DNA of 64,000 bases from NCBI RefSeq assembly GCF_900101875.1, contig NZ_FNAI01000001.1, positions 806,001 through 870,000 on the forward strand, written 5' to 3'. This DNA comes from Mucilaginibacter pineti (GTDB lineage Bacteria > Bacteroidota > Bacteroidia > Sphingobacteriales > Sphingobacteriaceae). The notes under the pieces are model-generated. The model saw only the letters and a program-made list of their open reading frames with translations, searched no databases and had not been told where the DNA came from. The position numbers and the translations under genes were made by a program. This document shows, one piece after another, positions 35,498-43,802 of the stretch (positions within the stretch are counted from its first letter, which is position 1; every line of letters begins with the position of its first letter).

Positions 35498-37777
35498 TTA
35501 ATTTTCTTTCTGCGGCGTACCTGTCATTTTAAAAGCCAGCACACCACCTTTTATCAAATCTTTATGTGCTATCAGGTTATCGGTAATAACGTTGCCGTTA
35601 AAGGTAACTTCTTTTACGTATTTATTTTTTGCCGATAGATCAGTGGCTTTAATAATTAGCTTTTTACCTTTTTGCAGATTCAGTTCAAAATATGGAAATT
35701 GCGGCGCGCCGATGCTGTAATAACCGGATGCAGGGCCTACCGGGTAAAAACCCATTACGCTAAACAGGTACCAGGCAGATGTTTGTCCGCAATCGTCATT
35801 ACCATTTATACCAATTGCGGCATTCCTGAAATTTTGTGCGGATGTGTGCTGCCTAAGTAATTCCTGCGCTTTCCAGGGCATACCACAATAGTTGAACAGG
35901 TAAATATAATGGTGCCCGGGCTCATTATCGGCGCGGTAATGACCGCCGTCAAAGTTCTCAGTTAGCTTGTTGGCAAATGCCTTTTCGCCGCCCATTAGTT
36001 TTATCATGCCCGGCACATCGTGCATGGCGCCAAAGGTGTAGGTCCATTTGGTTCCTTCGGTAAAACCTTCATCCGGATTTGAGAACCATTTGCCATCGCT
36101 GCTGCGGGGTGCCATAAAACCGGTCGACGCGTTATAAACGTTCCCATAGTTTTTGCTCCAGGTTATCAATTGATCATAATCACTGTTTTTACCCATTGCC
36201 TTTGCCATTTGGGCTACACAATAATCATCAACAGCATATTCAATAGTGCGCGAAACAGATTCCTTGGTTTTATCGGCCGGCACGTAGCCTAATTTATGGT
36301 AATAACTTAGGCCACCACGCACTTCGGCGCTTGTCCACAGGTCGCGGTCGCCCCATTTTTTGTCTTTATCACCATCTGGTGGGGTATATGAATCTTTATG
36401 CAGGGCTTCATAAGCCAGATCGGCATCAAAACCGCGGAAACCTTTAACATAGGCATCGGCTATAACGGCATCGGCATGGGTGCCTATCATAATATTTGTT
36501 TCGGTTGGATTAGGCCACATCGGCAGCCAGCCGCCCTCCTGGTACATTTGCAGCATGGATTGCACCATACCATTTACCCGTTGCGGCTGAGTAAGGATAA
36601 GCAAGGGATGCAAGGCACGGAAAGTATCCCATAGCGAGTAATCATTGTAAGAGATGCCTTTATGCACCTTATCGTCAAAAGCGCTGTAGTATTTACCATA
36701 TTCAGAAAACTGGCGCGGGAATAACAGTGTGTGGAACAAGGCGGTATAAAAAATAGTTTTTTGCTCGTTGGTGATGTTCTTCACTTTTATCACACTAAGC
36801 TGCTGCTGCCACTCGTTGTGGGTATCTTTAACTATTTTATCAAAATCCCAATCGGGTATTTCTCTTTTTAGGTTAGCGCGCGCCTGGTCAATGCTGATAA
36901 ACGAGGTAGCCACCACAACCTTGATCTCGGTGTTTTTAAGGGTTTTGAACGAGATAAAGGCTCCCATGCGGGTACCATACTGGTCTTTGCTGCCTTTATT
37001 GATAACCTTATTATCCCAGGTACCGTACTTGCGGATCTGCTTATCGAACTTGATAATGAAATAACCCTTAAAGTTTTTCAATTGCGGACCGATCTGCGCC
37101 GATTGCCTGTCGGGATTGTAACCGGTTATTTCGTTATTAATTGTATCAACATGTACGTAGCCTTTTAAAGTTTTTATCCGGGCATTAAAATCGTTAGCCC
37201 AATCCGTAAGTTCGGGGTTAAGGTTGATGCCCTGGATAATGAGGTGCGCTTCTTTAGCGGCCGGGAAAGTAAAGCGGAACATACCGCAGGTATTGGCACC
37301 TGCTATTTCAGCTTTTATCCTGGTATTTTTATCGGCCTTTAGTTTAACGGAATAGTAGTAAGGTTTGGCAATTTCGTCCTTATGGTCAAATGCCAATACA
37401 CGTTCTTTGGGTAACACGCGCAGTTTACCAATTTGCGGCATTACAGATACATAACCATAATCGCCCATCCAAACCGTGGGCTGGTGCGATGCCATGAGCC
37501 CGATAACCGCTTTATCTTCGTATTGATAGGTCATGCGGCTCATTTTGTTCTCGCCGGTTTGAGCAACAAAATTGGTCATGGCAAAGGGTACATTTACGCA
37601 GGGCATGGTACCTCCGCCATCCAACCCTTTTGCAAAACCGGTTGCAGCAGTACCAATCAAGGGGTTAACAAAATCAACCTCATCGCGGTGAGGGCTTGAA
37701 CTTTTTGTTTGGGCGTTGCCGGAATTATGCAAAAAAGCAAATAAAGCCGACAGGTAAATAGCGCGCTGAATTTTCAT
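35498..37777 (-). CDS. GH92 family alpha-mannosidase
   Basis: A 759-residue secreted enzyme with a signal peptide ending near residue 22. The GH92 signature NDDCGQTSAWYLFSVMGFYP is near the C-terminal third, and ETNIMIGTHADAVIADAYVK lies in the catalytic domain. These calcium-dependent exo-enzymes remove alpha-linked mannose, mostly alpha-1,2. The mature start VDFVNPLIGTAATG is typical. A sequence nearly identical to the operator upstream of inositol oxygenase lies 99 bases upstream of its start. Confidence 0.94.
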   Translation of the reverse strand: MKIQRAIYLSALFAFLHNSGNAQTKSSSPHRDEVDFVNPLIGTAATGFAKGLDGGGTMPCVNVPFAMTNFVAQTGENKMSRMTYQYEDKAVIGLMASHQPTVWMGDYGYVSVMPQIGKLRVLPKERVLAFDHKDEIAKPYYYSVKLKADKNTRIKAEIAGANTCGMFRFTFPAAKEAHLIIQGINLNPELTDWANDFNARIKTLKGYVHVDTINNEITGYNPDRQSAQIGPQLKNFKGYFIIKFDKQIRKYGTWDNKVINKGSKDQYGTRMGAFISFKTLKNTEIKVVVATSFISIDQARANLKREIPDWDFDKIVKDTHNEWQQQLSVIKVKNITNEQKTIFYTALFHTLLFPRQFSEYGKYYSAFDDKVHKGISYNDYSLWDTFRALHPLLILTQPQRVNGMVQSMLQMYQEGGWLPMWPNPTETNIMIGTHADAVIADAYVKGFRGFDADLAYEALHKDSYTPPDGDKDKKWGDRDLWTSAEVRGGLSYYHKLGYVPADKTKESVSRTIEYAVDDYCVAQMAKAMGKNSDYDQLITWSKNYGNVYNASTGFMAPRSSDGKWFSNPDEGFTEGTKWTYTFGAMHDVPGMIKLMGGEKAFANKLTENFDGGHYRADNEPGHHYIYLFNYCGMPWKAQELLRQHTSAQNFRNAAIGINGNDDCGQTSAWYLFSVMGFYPVGPASGYYSIGAPQFPYFELNLQKGKKLIIKATDLSAKNKYVKEVTFNGNVITDNLIAHKDLIKGGVLAFKMTGTPQKEN

Positions 37778-37875
37778 ACAGGTTAGAAGTAGGTAGAAAT
37801 AATTGGTTACAACCCGTAATTGCGGGCATAAACAAATCTCTTATTTTAAACTATAAATCAATCAAAAACCCACCA

Positions 37876-37899
37876 TTTATTTACTTAAACGTTTACCTG
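37876..37899. promoter_or_regulatory. Candidate LacI-family operator B
   Basis: Contains the perfect 10-base palindrome TAAACGTTTA at 37886-37895 within a 24-base block matching operator A at 22 of 24 positions. Between operator and start codon, further blocks (CAAATCTC and AATTGGTTA) recur at nearly the same spacing as upstream of inositol oxygenase. Confidence 0.7.
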
Positions 37900-39108
37900 T
37901 TAACGCAGGCCCGAACGTCTTTTCCGCTCCTTAACAATAAGGCCCAACTCTCGGCTCATTTGCCCAGCTATAGCTGTATTTTCCTGCGCACGACGGAAAA
38001 GGTATGGCAATACGGCTTTAATTGGGCCATAAGGCACATATTTTGCAACGTTGTACTGCGCATCGGCAAGGTTAAAGCTCAGGTTATCGCTCATACCCAA
38101 CAGCTGCGAAAAATACACATGCGGGTTTTTATGGTCTATTTGTTTGGCATCCAAAAGCTCGGCCAGTAAACGGCAGCTTTCTTCGTTATGCGTACCGGCT
38201 ATAAAGGCTATTTTATCAATATTGCTGGTGCAATAATCCAACGCCGAATCATAATCCAAATCTGTTGACTTTTTATCAGGCTGAATTGGCGATGGATAGC
38301 CCATTTCCTGTGCACGCTTACGCTCTTTTTCCATATAAGCGCCGCGAACAATCTTGGCACCTAATATAAAGCCTTCGCTTATGGCAATCTCGTGGTCATT
38401 TAATATCGATGCCAGTTTATCATGCCTGTACATTTGATAGGTGTTGTAAACGATAACCTTTTTGGTGTTAAACTGGGTCATCATGGTGAGAGCCAGCAGG
38501 TCGATAGTTTCCTGGATCCAGCTTTCTTCGGCATCAATCATCACAGGTACATTGCTGGAATGCGCTTTTTCACAAATGGCCAGTACACGGCTTTGTACCC
38601 TTTGCCATTCCTGTTCTTCCTCGGGCGTAAGCGGCAGGCGGGCATCCAGCTTCTCCAACAAAGCAAACCGACCAACACCTGTTATTTTAAATACCGTAAT
38701 AGGCACGGCAGGATCTTTTGAGCCGCGAACTATTGTACGGATAATTTCATCACGGGTGTTATCAAACACCGCCTCATCATCCTCGCCTTCAATAGAGTAA
38801 TCTAATATGGTACCTACACCACCGCTGTAAAGATTTTTGATGGTGTTATCACACTCGGCAATGGTTTCGCCACCGCAAAAATGCTTGAAAATGGTGGCCT
38901 TAATGATACTTTTTATAGGTAAACCTATTTTAATTGCAAAGTTGGTGACCGGCGGGCCTATCTTTACTAAAAAGTTAACATTAATGATCCTGAATAACCA
39001 GTAAGCCCGGTTAAGATCGGCATTGGAAGAGTGACGAAAAGCGATTTCTGTATTCTCAAAAGAGGGCTTAGCGTGTTTGGAACTGTTGGTGGTTTCGTTA
39101 GAAAGCAT
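37900..39108 (-). CDS. Proline dehydrogenase
   Basis: A single-domain FAD enzyme of about 402 residues that oxidises proline to pyrroline-5-carboxylate. The family core is visible at MIDAEESWIQETIDLLALTM, VIVYNTYQMYRHDKL, GAKIVRGAYMEKERKRA and the C-terminal RRAQENTAIAGQMSREL. The start was set at the ATG before LSNETTNSS, which leaves the short N-terminus usual for Bacteroidota; a start at 39135 would add nine residues. It is divergent from the S4 protein gene, 58 bases away. Confidence 0.9.
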   Translation of the reverse strand: MLSNETTNSSKHAKPSFENTEIAFRHSSNADLNRAYWLFRIINVNFLVKIGPPVTNFAIKIGLPIKSIIKATIFKHFCGGETIAECDNTIKNLYSGGVGTILDYSIEGEDDEAVFDNTRDEIIRTIVRGSKDPAVPITVFKITGVGRFALLEKLDARLPLTPEEEQEWQRVQSRVLAICEKAHSSNVPVMIDAEESWIQETIDLLALTMMTQFNTKKVIVYNTYQMYRHDKLASILNDHEIAISEGFILGAKIVRGAYMEKERKRAQEMGYPSPIQPDKKSTDLDYDSALDYCTSNIDKIAFIAGTHNEESCRLLAELLDAKQIDHKNPHVYFSQLLGMSDNLSFNLADAQYNVAKYVPYGPIKAVLPYLFRRAQENTAIAGQMSRELGLIVKERKRRSGLR

Positions 39109-39166
39109 GTGCAAAATTATAAAATGATAACTCATTATTCCATGAATAGTTTATTTTTGCCCCTCC

Positions 39167-39373
39167 ATGATTGAATTTAAATTAACAGGCGAATATATAC
39201 CAATGATTCAGCTCCTCAAAGCGGCTCATTTGGTAGCAACCGGCGGCGAGGCGCAAATAGTTGTAAGTGAGGGAGAAGTGACCTATAACGGACAGGTTGA
39301 TTACCGTAAACGCCTTAAAGTTAAACGCGGCGACGTTGTTGAATTCAGAGGAAATAAAATCATGGTAATTTAA
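39167..39373 (+). CDS. Small S4-domain RNA-binding protein
   Basis: A 68-residue protein consisting of one S4 domain (YIPMIQLLKAAHLVATGGEAQ, then GDVVEFRGNKI), similar to YaaA/RlbA-like proteins linked with ribosome or RNA binding. It starts three bases ahead of aroB, indicating a shared transcript. Its biological partner is not evident. Confidence 0.8.
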   Translation: MIEFKLTGEYIPMIQLLKAAHLVATGGEAQIVVSEGEVTYNGQVDYRKRLKVKRGDVVEFRGNKIMVI

Positions 39374-39376
39374 ATT

Positions 39377-40435
39377 ATGGACACTATTCAGAGCGATAAT
39401 TACCCCATTTATTTTGATAATAGCATTGATGAGCTGGTTAACTTTGTTAACAAAGGCGGCTATTCGCGCTTTTTCATTTTAACAGATGAAAACACGGGCA
39501 TACATTGTTTACCACTTTTAAAAAGCAAAATTGGCAGCGAAGAAGGTTATGACCTTATAGAAATTACTGCTGGCGAAGAAAGCAAGGATATTGATTTTTG
39601 CATAGGCGTTTGGAAAATGTTAATAGATTTTGGTGCCGATCGTAAAAGTCTGCTCATCAATTTGGGTGGTGGCGTTATCAGTGACCTGGGTGGCTTTGCA
39701 GCATCTACCTTTAAACGTGGGATTGATTTTGTACATGTACCCACTACCCTGCTATCACAGGTTGATGCATCTGTTGGTGGTAAAACCGGTATAGATATCG
39801 ACAGTATAAAAAACATCATAGGTACTTTTACACAGCCAAAGGCGGTATTTATTCATTACGATTTTTTAAAAACCCTGCCCGCAAGGCAAATACTTTCTGG
39901 TTTGGCCGAAATGCTGAAACATGGGCTTATCCAGGATGCCGCTTATTGGGCCGAACTTAAAACGAGTGACCTTAAAAATCCTTCCGCCGAACTGGTTCAT
40001 CGCTCGGTCCAAATCAAGAATAAGATAACGATCGAAGACCCGCATGAAAAAGGCATCCGTAAGGCACTGAATTTTGGACATACTATCGGTCACGCTGTAG
40101 AAACCAACTCGCTGATCAACGATGCTGATCCATTATCACACGGCGAAGCCATCGCCATCGGTATGATCTGCGAATCGTACCTGGCCCACAAAAAAACCGG
40201 ATTAAGTTTGGATGAACTGAACGAGATAGTGAAGGTACTAAGTGATCTTTATCCGCGTTATACCATTCAAGAATCGTCTTTTGATACGCTGCTGGCGCAT
40301 ATGTTAAAAGACAAAAAGAACCAGGGTGGTAAAATAAATTGCACCTTGCTAACGCATATCGGCCAATGCAATATTGATAATATCTGTACAGAAGCCGAAC
40401 TTTGCGAAAGTTTGTTGTATTACATTAATTTGTAA
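39377..40435 (+). CDS. aroB: 3-dehydroquinate synthase
   Basis: A 352-residue NAD- and Zn-dependent enzyme, second step of the shikimate pathway, converting DAHP to 3-dehydroquinate. GGGVISDLGGF (about 97-107) and PTTLLSQVDASVGGKTG (about 122-138) are the NAD and substrate loops; the zinc-binding region includes LNFGHTIGHAVE. It is separated from the other aromatic genes in the window by a desaturase-like gene and the attenuator. Confidence 0.95.
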   Translation: MDTIQSDNYPIYFDNSIDELVNFVNKGGYSRFFILTDENTGIHCLPLLKSKIGSEEGYDLIEITAGEESKDIDFCIGVWKMLIDFGADRKSLLINLGGGVISDLGGFAASTFKRGIDFVHVPTTLLSQVDASVGGKTGIDIDSIKNIIGTFTQPKAVFIHYDFLKTLPARQILSGLAEMLKHGLIQDAAYWAELKTSDLKNPSAELVHRSVQIKNKITIEDPHEKGIRKALNFGHTIGHAVETNSLINDADPLSHGEAIAIGMICESYLAHKKTGLSLDELNEIVKVLSDLYPRYTIQESSFDTLLAHMLKDKKNQGGKINCTLLTHIGQCNIDNICTEAELCESLLYYINL

Positions 40436-40436
40436 A

Positions 40437-41360
40437 ATGCACGGGTTAGATAAAAGTGAAATAAGTGCTGTAGTGATCCTTTGCTTACTGGTGGCTTTAA
40501 CCCTGCTTGAAATGGGTTTAAGCTACTGGGAAGATCGTCATTACTACAAAACCCGCGATACGCTTACCAATATCTACCTCACTTCGCTTGCAGTGGTCAC
40601 CAACCTTATAGTTAAGGGCGGTACGTTCCTGATACTGAATTTTGCCTATAAATTCAGGCTTTTTCAAATACACAATGTTTGGTTGTATTGGTTTATACTG
40701 GTTGTAGCGCAAGATTTTTTATACTGGGTTTTACATTATACCGGGCATTATTGCCGTGTGTTTTGGGCCATGCACGTAACTCACCATTCTTCAGAGAATT
40801 TCAATTTCACTACGGGTTTCCGTTCAACGGTTTTTGAGCCTTTATACCGCACATTCTTTTATTTGCCGCTGGCATTTATGGGTTTTAACGCATTAGACAT
40901 TTTATACGCTTACCTCGTGACCCAGTTTTACGGCAACCTGGTACATACCCAATATAAAATTCCTTTGCCAAAATGGTACGGATGGATCTTTGTAACCCCT
41001 GCTCATCACAGGGTACACCATGCATCCAACATCCCCTACCTTGATAAAAACATGGGGATGGTACTAATTATTTGGGACCGGCTGTTCAATACCTTCAGGG
41101 ACGAGGATTTGCCCGAGCCTGTTAAATACGGTATCACCAAACAACCCGAAAACATGGGACCGGTAAATATTCTTTTTCACGAGTGGAAAGCACTTATCCA
41201 TGATGTAAAACGCGCGCCCGGCTTTAGGAATAAATTAGGCTACCTGTTTAACCCACCGGGATGGAGCCATGATGGCAGCACACAAACGGCCCGGGCAATG
41301 CAACGTGAGTATGAAATACAGCACATTACCCCGCTGTCTGAGCAAAAACATTCGGCCTGA
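40437..41360 (+). CDS. Sterol desaturase / fatty acid hydroxylase family protein
   Basis: A 307-residue membrane protein when started at the ATG directly after aroB; an upstream start would overlap aroB by 62 bases and is less likely. Histidine clusters for a di-iron centre are visible: HYTGHYCRVFWAMHVTHHSS and AHHRVHHASN. About four helices lie in the first half. Such enzymes hydroxylate or desaturate lipids; the substrate here is unknown. It starts one base after the aroB stop. Confidence 0.87.
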   Translation: MHGLDKSEISAVVILCLLVALTLLEMGLSYWEDRHYYKTRDTLTNIYLTSLAVVTNLIVKGGTFLILNFAYKFRLFQIHNVWLYWFILVVAQDFLYWVLHYTGHYCRVFWAMHVTHHSSENFNFTTGFRSTVFEPLYRTFFYLPLAFMGFNALDILYAYLVTQFYGNLVHTQYKIPLPKWYGWIFVTPAHHRVHHASNIPYLDKNMGMVLIIWDRLFNTFRDEDLPEPVKYGITKQPENMGPVNILFHEWKALIHDVKRAPGFRNKLGYLFNPPGWSHDGSTQTARAMQREYEIQHITPLSEQKHSA

Positions 41361-41425
41361 TTTAGGCTGATATTAATATAAAGTATCGTAAATATAAAAT
41401 GCCCTTCGTTTTTAAGAATAAAAGA

Positions 41426-41446
41426 TGCCAAACCTTCTTTTTGGCA
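41426..41446 (+). terminator. Weak hairpin after the desaturase gene
   Basis: TGCCAAA (41426-41432) pairs with TTTGGCA (41440-41446) around a 7-base loop. No U-tract follows, so termination is possible but not certain. It lies 50 bases upstream of the next promoter. Confidence 0.35.
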
Positions 41447-41495
41447 AATTAAATTTGGTTAAGGTATTTTATTTCACAAAAAATAAAATTATCTA

Positions 41496-41525
41496 TTGAC
41501 AAAAACATTTTTTACCGTACATTTA
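41496..41525 (+). promoter_or_regulatory. Promoter of the phe attenuator and aromatic operon
   Basis: TTG at 41496-41498 and TACATTTA at 41518-41525, 19 bases apart, resemble the Bacteroidota -33/-7 pair (TTTG and TAnnTTTG). Transcription would begin near 41532, about 12 bases before the leader-peptide ATG. Confidence 0.6.
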
Positions 41526-41543
41526 CAACGTAATAAAAAACAA

Positions 41544-41609
41544 ATGAAATTTAACAGTGCATATTTTTATGGTTACTACTTTTACTTTAACAGTAAGAGC
41601 CGGGACTAA
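41544..41609 (+). CDS. Phe/Tyr-rich leader peptide of the aromatic operon
   Basis: A 21-codon frame encoding MKFNSAYFYGYYFYFNSKSR plus a final Asp. Residues 7-15 (YFYGYYFYF) are eight aromatic residues out of nine: in the whole peptide there are five Tyr and four Phe. Just downstream is a perfect terminator, and the end of the peptide gene can pair with the terminator's left arm. This is the layout of amino-acid attenuation: stalled ribosomes at Tyr or Phe codons favour antitermination. It precedes pheA and the DAHP synthase-chorismate mutase gene. Confidence 0.85.
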   Translation: MKFNSAYFYGYYFYFNSKSRD

Positions 41610-41669
41610 TATGTACTAAACACACATAAAGAATTTAAAAAGTCCCGGCACAAAATGCCGGGACTTTTT
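41599..41669 (+). promoter_or_regulatory. Attenuator: alternative antiterminator and terminator hairpins
   Basis: Terminator: 14-base stem 41637-41650 with 41656-41669, loop CAAAA, ending in five T. Antiterminator: GCCGGGACT (41599-41607), which overlaps the last codons of the leader peptide, is complementary over nine bases to AGTCCCGGC (41641-41649), the left arm of the terminator. A ribosome that reaches the leader stop covers 41599-41607 and allows termination; a ribosome held upstream at Tyr/Phe codons frees it. Confidence 0.85.
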
Positions 41670-41684
41670 GCTTTAACAGGGGTT

Positions 41685-42587
41685 ATGAAAATAGAAAAAC
41701 CAAGAGTTGCCATACAAGGGATCCGCGCCTCATTTCATGAAGAAGCGGGCCTGAGATATTTTGGAGAAAACGCACAGATGATAGAGTGCAACTCTTTTAA
41801 ACAAACTTTTGAACGTTTAAAGAACCGCGAGGCAGATTATGTGGTAATGGCTATTGAAAACAGCATTGCCGGCAGCATATTGCCAAACTACACTTTACTG
41901 CTTGATTACGGCTTTCCGGTTGTGGGCGAAATCTACTTACCCATCCAGCTGCATTTAATGGCCTTACCCGGTGTAAAGTTCGACCAGGTAAAATATGTTA
42001 CCTCGCACCCCATTGCCCTGCGCCAGTGTGTTGATTTTTTTGACGAGTACCCTCATCTTAAAATTGTGGAAAGCAGCGATACCGCCGCTTGTGCCAAACG
42101 CATCCGTGATGAGCAATTAACAGATACTGTTGCCATTGCAAACGCCCTTGCTGCAAAGCTTTACGGTCTGGATGTACTGGAACGCCGCATCGAATCAAAC
42201 AAAAAGAATTTTACCCGTTTCCTGATCCTTACCCATCATGATAATGTGGAGAAGAAAAACGCCAATAAAGCATCGCTTTGTTTCCAGGTGAGTAATAAGG
42301 TTGGTTCATTGGCCAAGGTGCTTAATATTTTTGCCAACGAAGGCGTTAATATGAGCAAAATACAGTCGATGCCCATTTTAGGCAAACGCAATGAATACAA
42401 CTTTTATGTAGACATTGAGTGGGATGAGCAAAAACAATTTGATGCCGCCATACGGCAGATCCTGAAATACACACACAACTTTAACATACTTGGCGAATAT
42501 GAACGACACGAAGAGGATTTAAGCACACCCAAACCACAAAAAACTGAACGCCCCCGGAGGTACATCAACATCCGGCGTGGCGTATAA
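41685..42587 (+). CDS. pheA: Prephenate dehydratase
   Basis: A 300-residue enzyme converting prephenate to phenylpyruvate in phenylalanine synthesis. The catalytic domain includes MAIENSIAGSILPNY and the active-site Thr-Arg-Phe at 177-179 (KKNFTRFLIL). A C-terminal ACT domain starts near 200 (VGSLAKVLNIFANEGVNM). The usual ESRP phenylalanine-binding motif is QSMP at about 227-230, so feedback by phenylalanine may differ. A start at 41655 would fall inside the attenuator hairpin, so the ATG at 41685 is preferred. Confidence 0.94.
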   Translation: MKIEKPRVAIQGIRASFHEEAGLRYFGENAQMIECNSFKQTFERLKNREADYVVMAIENSIAGSILPNYTLLLDYGFPVVGEIYLPIQLHLMALPGVKFDQVKYVTSHPIALRQCVDFFDEYPHLKIVESSDTAACAKRIRDEQLTDTVAIANALAAKLYGLDVLERRIESNKKNFTRFLILTHHDNVEKKNANKASLCFQVSNKVGSLAKVLNIFANEGVNMSKIQSMPILGKRNEYNFYVDIEWDEQKQFDAAIRQILKYTHNFNILGEYERHEEDLSTPKPQKTERPRRYINIRRGV

Positions 42588-42668
42588 ACATCAGGCCCCA
42601 AAAAGCAAATAATTAACATAAAAATATAACCAACATCCCCGGTAAACAACCGGACAAATAACAAAACA

Positions 42669-43796
42669 ATGAAACTTAATTTAAACATACAGCCGCTTCA
42701 TACCTGGATTAAAACCGGTAAAGAACCATTAGTAATAGCGGGCCCATGCAGTGCCGAAACTGAAGATCAATTGGTAGCTACAGCTCATTTATTAGCCCAA
42801 ACAGGCCGCATCTCTGCATTACGTGCAGGTATCTGGAAACCACGTACCCGTCCGGGAGAGTTTGAAGGTATCGGCAGCATTGGTTTGGAGTGGTTAAAAC
42901 GCGCCAAAGCAGAAACCGGATTGCCAACTGCTGTTGAAGTTGCAACTGCAAAACACGTAGAAGAAGCTTTGAAAGCTGGCGTTGATATTTTATGGGTTGG
43001 TGCCCGTTCAACAGTTAACCCTTTTACCGTTCAGGAAATTGCCGATGCTTTGCGTGGTGTTGATATCCCTGTAATGGTTAAAAACCCGGTTAACCCTGAT
43101 CTTTCTTTGTGGATTGGCGCTTTAGAGCGTATCAATAATGCAGGTATCACCAAGTTGGCGGCTATCCACCGCGGATTTTCATCTTACGAAAAATCAGCTT
43201 TCCGTAATGAGCCAATGTGGGATATCGCTATCGCATTAAAAACATTAGCGCCAGAATTGCCTTTAATTAACGATCCAAGCCACATTTCAGGTAACCGCGA
43301 CCTTATTGGTTATATATCGCAAAAAGCATTAGACCTTGACATGCAAGGATTGATGATCGAATCGCACATCGACCCAAGCGTAGCCTGGACAGATGCTAAA
43401 CAACAGGTTACTCCTGCTGCATTAGCCGACATTATTGATCATTTAGCTTTACGTAAGCCAGAAACCCGCGATGCTGCGGTAAATGATAAGCTTGCAGAAC
43501 TGCGTCAGCAAATTGATAAAATTGATGACCTGTTGATCCAGAAAATTGCCGAGCGTATGCAAATTGCCGACAAAATAGGTAACTACAAAAAAGACAACAA
43601 CATAACCATACTGCAAGTTGGCCGTTGGGATGAGATAGTTCAAAAACGTACCAACTACGCCAAAGCATTAAAATTAGGTACCGAGTTTACCGAGAAATTA
43701 TTGGAGCTATTACACAGCGAATCTATTAGCAGACAAACGGCTATCATGAACCAGAACGAAGCCGGACAAGCAGCAGAAAAATTGACCCACGTATAA
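42669..43796 (+). CDS. DAHP synthase fused to chorismate mutase
   Basis: A 375-residue bifunctional enzyme. Residues 1 to about 265 are a type I-beta DAHP synthase (LVIAGPCSAE at 21-30, IWKPRTRPGEFEGIG, MVKNPVNPD, NDPSHISGNRDLIG), the first shikimate-pathway step. The tail from about 275 is an AroQ-type chorismate mutase (LAELRQQIDKIDDLLIQKIA), the branch point to Phe and Tyr. Fusion lets the mutase domain feed back on the synthase. It follows pheA by 81 bases under the same attenuator. Confidence 0.94.
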   Translation: MKLNLNIQPLHTWIKTGKEPLVIAGPCSAETEDQLVATAHLLAQTGRISALRAGIWKPRTRPGEFEGIGSIGLEWLKRAKAETGLPTAVEVATAKHVEEALKAGVDILWVGARSTVNPFTVQEIADALRGVDIPVMVKNPVNPDLSLWIGALERINNAGITKLAAIHRGFSSYEKSAFRNEPMWDIAIALKTLAPELPLINDPSHISGNRDLIGYISQKALDLDMQGLMIESHIDPSVAWTDAKQQVTPAALADIIDHLALRKPETRDAAVNDKLAELRQQIDKIDDLLIQKIAERMQIADKIGNYKKDNNITILQVGRWDEIVQKRTNYAKALKLGTEFTEKLLELLHSESISRQTAIMNQNEAGQAAEKLTHV

Positions 43797-43802
43797 TTTA
43801 TA

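Noticed and set aside
41544..41669. A T-box or other riboswitch upstream of pheA
   Set aside because: No T-box sequence was seen, and the aromatic leader peptide with its overlapping antiterminator explains the structure better.
41655..41684. An upstream start for pheA
   Set aside because: It would begin within the attenuator terminator loop, and the added residues are not part of the family.
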